Source of the DNA: Methanobacteriota archaeon
GTDB lineage: Archaea > Thermoplasmatota > E2 > DHVEG-1
Direction of reading: 5' to 3'
Length of the DNA: 7,411 nt
Assembly (NCBI GenBank): GCA_903930505.1
Contig: CAIYYQ010000292.1
Coordinates: 1 to 7,411 of the forward strand
A program made the translations under genes and the position numbers. Every line of letters begins with the position of its first letter. Positions within the stretch are counted from its first letter, which is position 1. Positions 6,062 to 7,411 of the stretch are shown here, piece by piece. The notes under the pieces are model-generated. The model did not search any database and was not told where the DNA came from. It worked only from the letters and a program-made list of their open reading frames with translations.

Positions 6062-6143
6062 AATATATGTTGCGGGCGGACCTGCATTTTTCTACACTGT
6101 CGTTTGAAACCCTCGAAGATTCGGGTTCATAGTAACATATATT
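6062..6143. repeat. Nested inverted-repeat element in the intergenic region
   Basis: The outer arms AATATATGTT (6062-6071) and AACATATATT (6134-6143) are perfect reverse complements, 10 bp. Inside lie two further hairpins. The first is TGCGGG-CGGA-CCTGCA (6071-6086, six pairs with one G-T, tetraloop CGGA), followed by five T's (6087-6091). The second is AACCC (6108-6112) with GGGTT (6123-6127) around a 10-base loop. The first hairpin holds the right arm of the 12-bp inverted repeat shared with 5361-5372. It could be a small structured RNA, a miniature mobile element or REP-like repeat, or a plus-strand terminator; nothing here decides between these. Confidence 0.5.
6071..6091 (+). terminator. 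GC hairpin followed by five T's
   Basis: A six-pair hairpin with CGGA loop followed directly by TTTTT looks like an intrinsic terminator on the plus strand. However, no plus-strand gene ends nearby: pth2 stops over 700 bases upstream and has its own T-run. It would therefore end either an unseen short RNA or read-through. The hairpin may instead be part of the larger element at 6062-6143. Confidence 0.3.
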
Positions 6144-6171
6144 GCAAAAAGATATAAATAGGGTTAACATA

Positions 6172-6181
6172 TTTTATATAC
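6172..6181 (+). promoter_or_regulatory. TATA box of the small secreted protein gene
   Basis: TTTTATATAC, followed by AAGT, is centred near 6177, about 26 bases before the GTG at 6203, which suggests a leaderless message beginning at that GTG. Two other AT boxes (GATATAAATA at 6151-6160 and ATATAAATT near 6190-6198) could act as alternatives; the latter would fit a start at the ATG at 6215. Confidence 0.5.
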
Positions 6182-6202
6182 AAGTAAACATATAAATTTA
6201 GT

Positions 6203-6673
6203 GTGGTAACCGCAATGACAAAAACACTGATAGGAATTGTAACATGCCTCCTCATAGTGCTCCCATCGTTTTCATTTACTGCGACATCTACCAATATCAT
6301 ACCCACGAAAAGCGAAGAAAACAGCCCTCATCTAGATTTTTTAGTTCAACCTCAAGCGATTGGTTGGAGCTTAATTCTATGGAACTACGGCAAAAACCCT
6401 GCTGTTTTTGTTCTATATGAGATTGAGACGAAAAAGGTTGGGGACGCAAAGGTAATCGGTGGCCATCAAAAAGGGATCATACCAGTCCTACGCACAAGAG
6501 ATACACTGTTTATACGGCCGCTGAATTTTCCAATGGCAAAAATGATATTTCCCTTTGGGCGTGGTGAGGTAGAAATAACCGTGCACGTCTCCTGTAAAAA
6601 TGCAAACTATGATGTCACGCAGACGAAGAATTGGATCCTCAACGGAATCAAACTAATGCCTTTTATGGATTAA
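6203..6673 (+). CDS. Small secreted protein of unknown function
   Basis: I do not recognise the family. The 156-residue product opens with a signal peptide: a lysine at residue 7, a hydrophobic core LIGIVTCLLIVLP (9-21), and likely cleavage near FTATS (25-29). The mature part, about 125 residues, reads as beta strands. SLILWNYGKNPAVFVLYEIE (56-75) resembles the 'internal strand, NxGxxPA, strand' rhythm of CARDB-like or other immunoglobulin-like domains. VEITVHVSCKNANYDVTQTKNW (123-144) would be a closing strand pair. There is no membrane anchor at the C-terminus and no obvious lipobox, so it may be released or bound to the envelope. Start options are GTG 6203 (fits TATA 6172-6181) and ATG 6215. 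It converges on the cdc6 gene with 21 bases between stop codons, so a functional link with replication is not implied. Confidence 0.7.
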   Translation: MVTAMTKTLIGIVTCLLIVLPSFSFTATSTNIIPTKSEENSPHLDFLVQPQAIGWSLILWNYGKNPAVFVLYEIETKKVGDAKVIGGHQKGIIPVLRTRDTLFIRPLNFPMAKMIFPFGRGEVEITVHVSCKNANYDVTQTKNWILNGIKLMPFMD

Positions 6674-6680
6674 AAAATTA
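6672..6680 (-). terminator. T-run terminator after cdc6
   Basis: On the minus strand TAATTTTTT follows the cdc6 stop by about 14 bases and runs into the end of the converging secreted-protein gene. Confidence 0.4.
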
Positions 6681-6694
6681 AACATATCTGTTCG

Positions 6695-7411
6695 TTACAC
6701 CGTAAGTCTTGTTTGGCTTTTCGTCTTATAGTTCGCCAATTCTTTAAACATATCATCTTCTTGAAGAACAACCAGTAAATCTTTCGTGGAAACAGGCACC
6801 TGGATCTCCCGGGTCCGTCCATATCTTCCTTTGGAGATCACACGGGCAGTAATAATCCCAAGCATATCAAGCTCTGAAACCAGATCAGTAATCCTTCGCT
6901 GTGTCAAACAATCATACCGCGCTTTTTTACATAAATCCCTGTAGGTTTCAAACACCTCACCTGTTGTCATCATCTGATTTGCGCCTTCCTTTTTGTTCTG
7001 TTTGTTAATAAGAAGAATAGAAAACAAAATAAGTTTTGACTGATTGGGTAACGTGCGAACAACTTCTGTAATATGATCGATTTCTATCTTGTGCTGTGCC
7101 ACCCGTACGTCTCTGTTTGTTATTCTCTTTGCATTGCTACGCTCCGCGATCTCCGCAGAAACTCGTAAAAGATCCAACGCCCGCCGTGCATCCCCGTGTT
7201 CCTGGGCAGCAAGTGCAGAACACAAAGGAATCACATCATCATCAATCGCCTGAGATTTTAACGCCATCTTCACCCGATGTTCAAGAATATCCTGAAGTTG
7301 ACCGGCATCATAGGGATAAAAAATCATGTTTTCCTCCCCAAGACTTGATTTCACCCTGGGGTCTAAAAACTCAGTGAATTTTAAATCATTTGAAATTCCA
7401 ATAACAGATAC
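6695..7411 (-). CDS. cdc6: Orc1/Cdc6 replication initiator, 5' end outside the window
   Basis: Orc1/Cdc6 binds archaeal replication origins and loads the MCM helicase. The 238 residues present cover the C-terminal two thirds. The frame is open to the last base of the window, so the gene is partial and the GTG at 7354 is not its start. Residue numbers are from the window edge. VSVIGISNDLKF (1-12) is the AAA+ sensor-1 strand with the conserved Asn (N8). GDARRALDLLR (73-83) is the sensor-2 helix with the ATP-contacting Arg. QRRITDLVSELDMLGIITARV (171-191) is the recognition part of the winged-helix domain, and SKGRYGRTREI (193-203) is its wing. The Walker A and B motifs lie beyond the right edge. 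Archaeal origins often sit just upstream of cdc6, so one may lie to the right. Expect about 380-410 residues for the whole protein. Confidence 0.95.
   Translation of the reverse strand, partial: VSVIGISNDLKFTEFLDPRVKSSLGEENMIFYPYDAGQLQDILEHRVKMALKSQAIDDDVIPLCSALAAQEHGDARRALDLLRVSAEIAERSNAKRITNRDVRVAQHKIEIDHITEVVRTLPNQSKLILFSILLINKQNKKEGANQMMTTGEVFETYRDLCKKARYDCLTQRRITDLVSELDMLGIITARVISKGRYGRTREIQVPVSTKDLLVVLQEDDMFKELANYKTKSQTRLTV

Noticed and set aside
6106..6128. tRNA T-arm-like hairpin (GAAACCC...GGGTTC)
   Set aside because: The loop has ten bases instead of seven, lacks the TTC at the right place, and no acceptor or D-arm pairs with it.

Overview
The window is archaeal. The markers are a 5'-truncated Orc1/Cdc6 replication initiator at the right edge, an archaeal-type peptidyl-tRNA hydrolase (Pth2), a geranylgeranyl reductase-family flavoprotein of the kind used to saturate archaeal isoprenoid lipids, and TATA boxes about 26-30 bases from start codons with no clear Shine-Dalgarno sites (leaderless or short-leader transcription). 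The DNA is AT-rich. A euryarchaeal lineage fits best, but I cannot fix the phylum from the sequence alone.

Layout from left to right: about 135 bases with no secure gene; an EamA/DMT-family ten-helix transporter (+, about 136-1080); a 740-residue type I surface protein with signal peptide, large Ser/Thr/Asn-rich ectodomain, one C-terminal membrane helix and a charged cytoplasmic tail (+, 1127-3349); tail-to-tail with it, a geranylgeranyl reductase-family FAD enzyme (-, 3355-4554). The reductase is divergent from a small conserved beta-domain protein (+, 4610-4978), which overlaps the start of pth2 (+, 4953-5327). An AT-rich accessory-looking segment follows (about 5330-6200). It holds one membrane protein whose C-terminal domain looks like the C-terminal part of archaeal type IV pilins (-, 5480-5995), flanked by a 12-bp GC-rich inverted repeat. 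Then come a small secreted protein of unknown function (+, 6203-6673) and the Cdc6 C-terminal two thirds (-, 6695-7411, running off the right edge).

The conserved genes (lipid reductase, beta-domain protein, Pth2, Cdc6) are housekeeping. The surface protein, the pilin-like fusion and the small secreted protein are all cell-envelope proteins of unknown role, and they are where new biology would lie. Points I would look at first: (1) the ectodomain of the 740-residue protein seems to be three divergent copies of one roughly 200-residue unit; (2) a perfectly palindromic TATA box (TTTATAAA, 4580-4587) sits at the right distance to serve two divergent genes; (3) nested inverted repeats at 6062-6143, one arm of which recurs inverted on the other side of the pilin-like gene. 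I saw no CRISPR array, transposase, rRNA or convincing tRNA.
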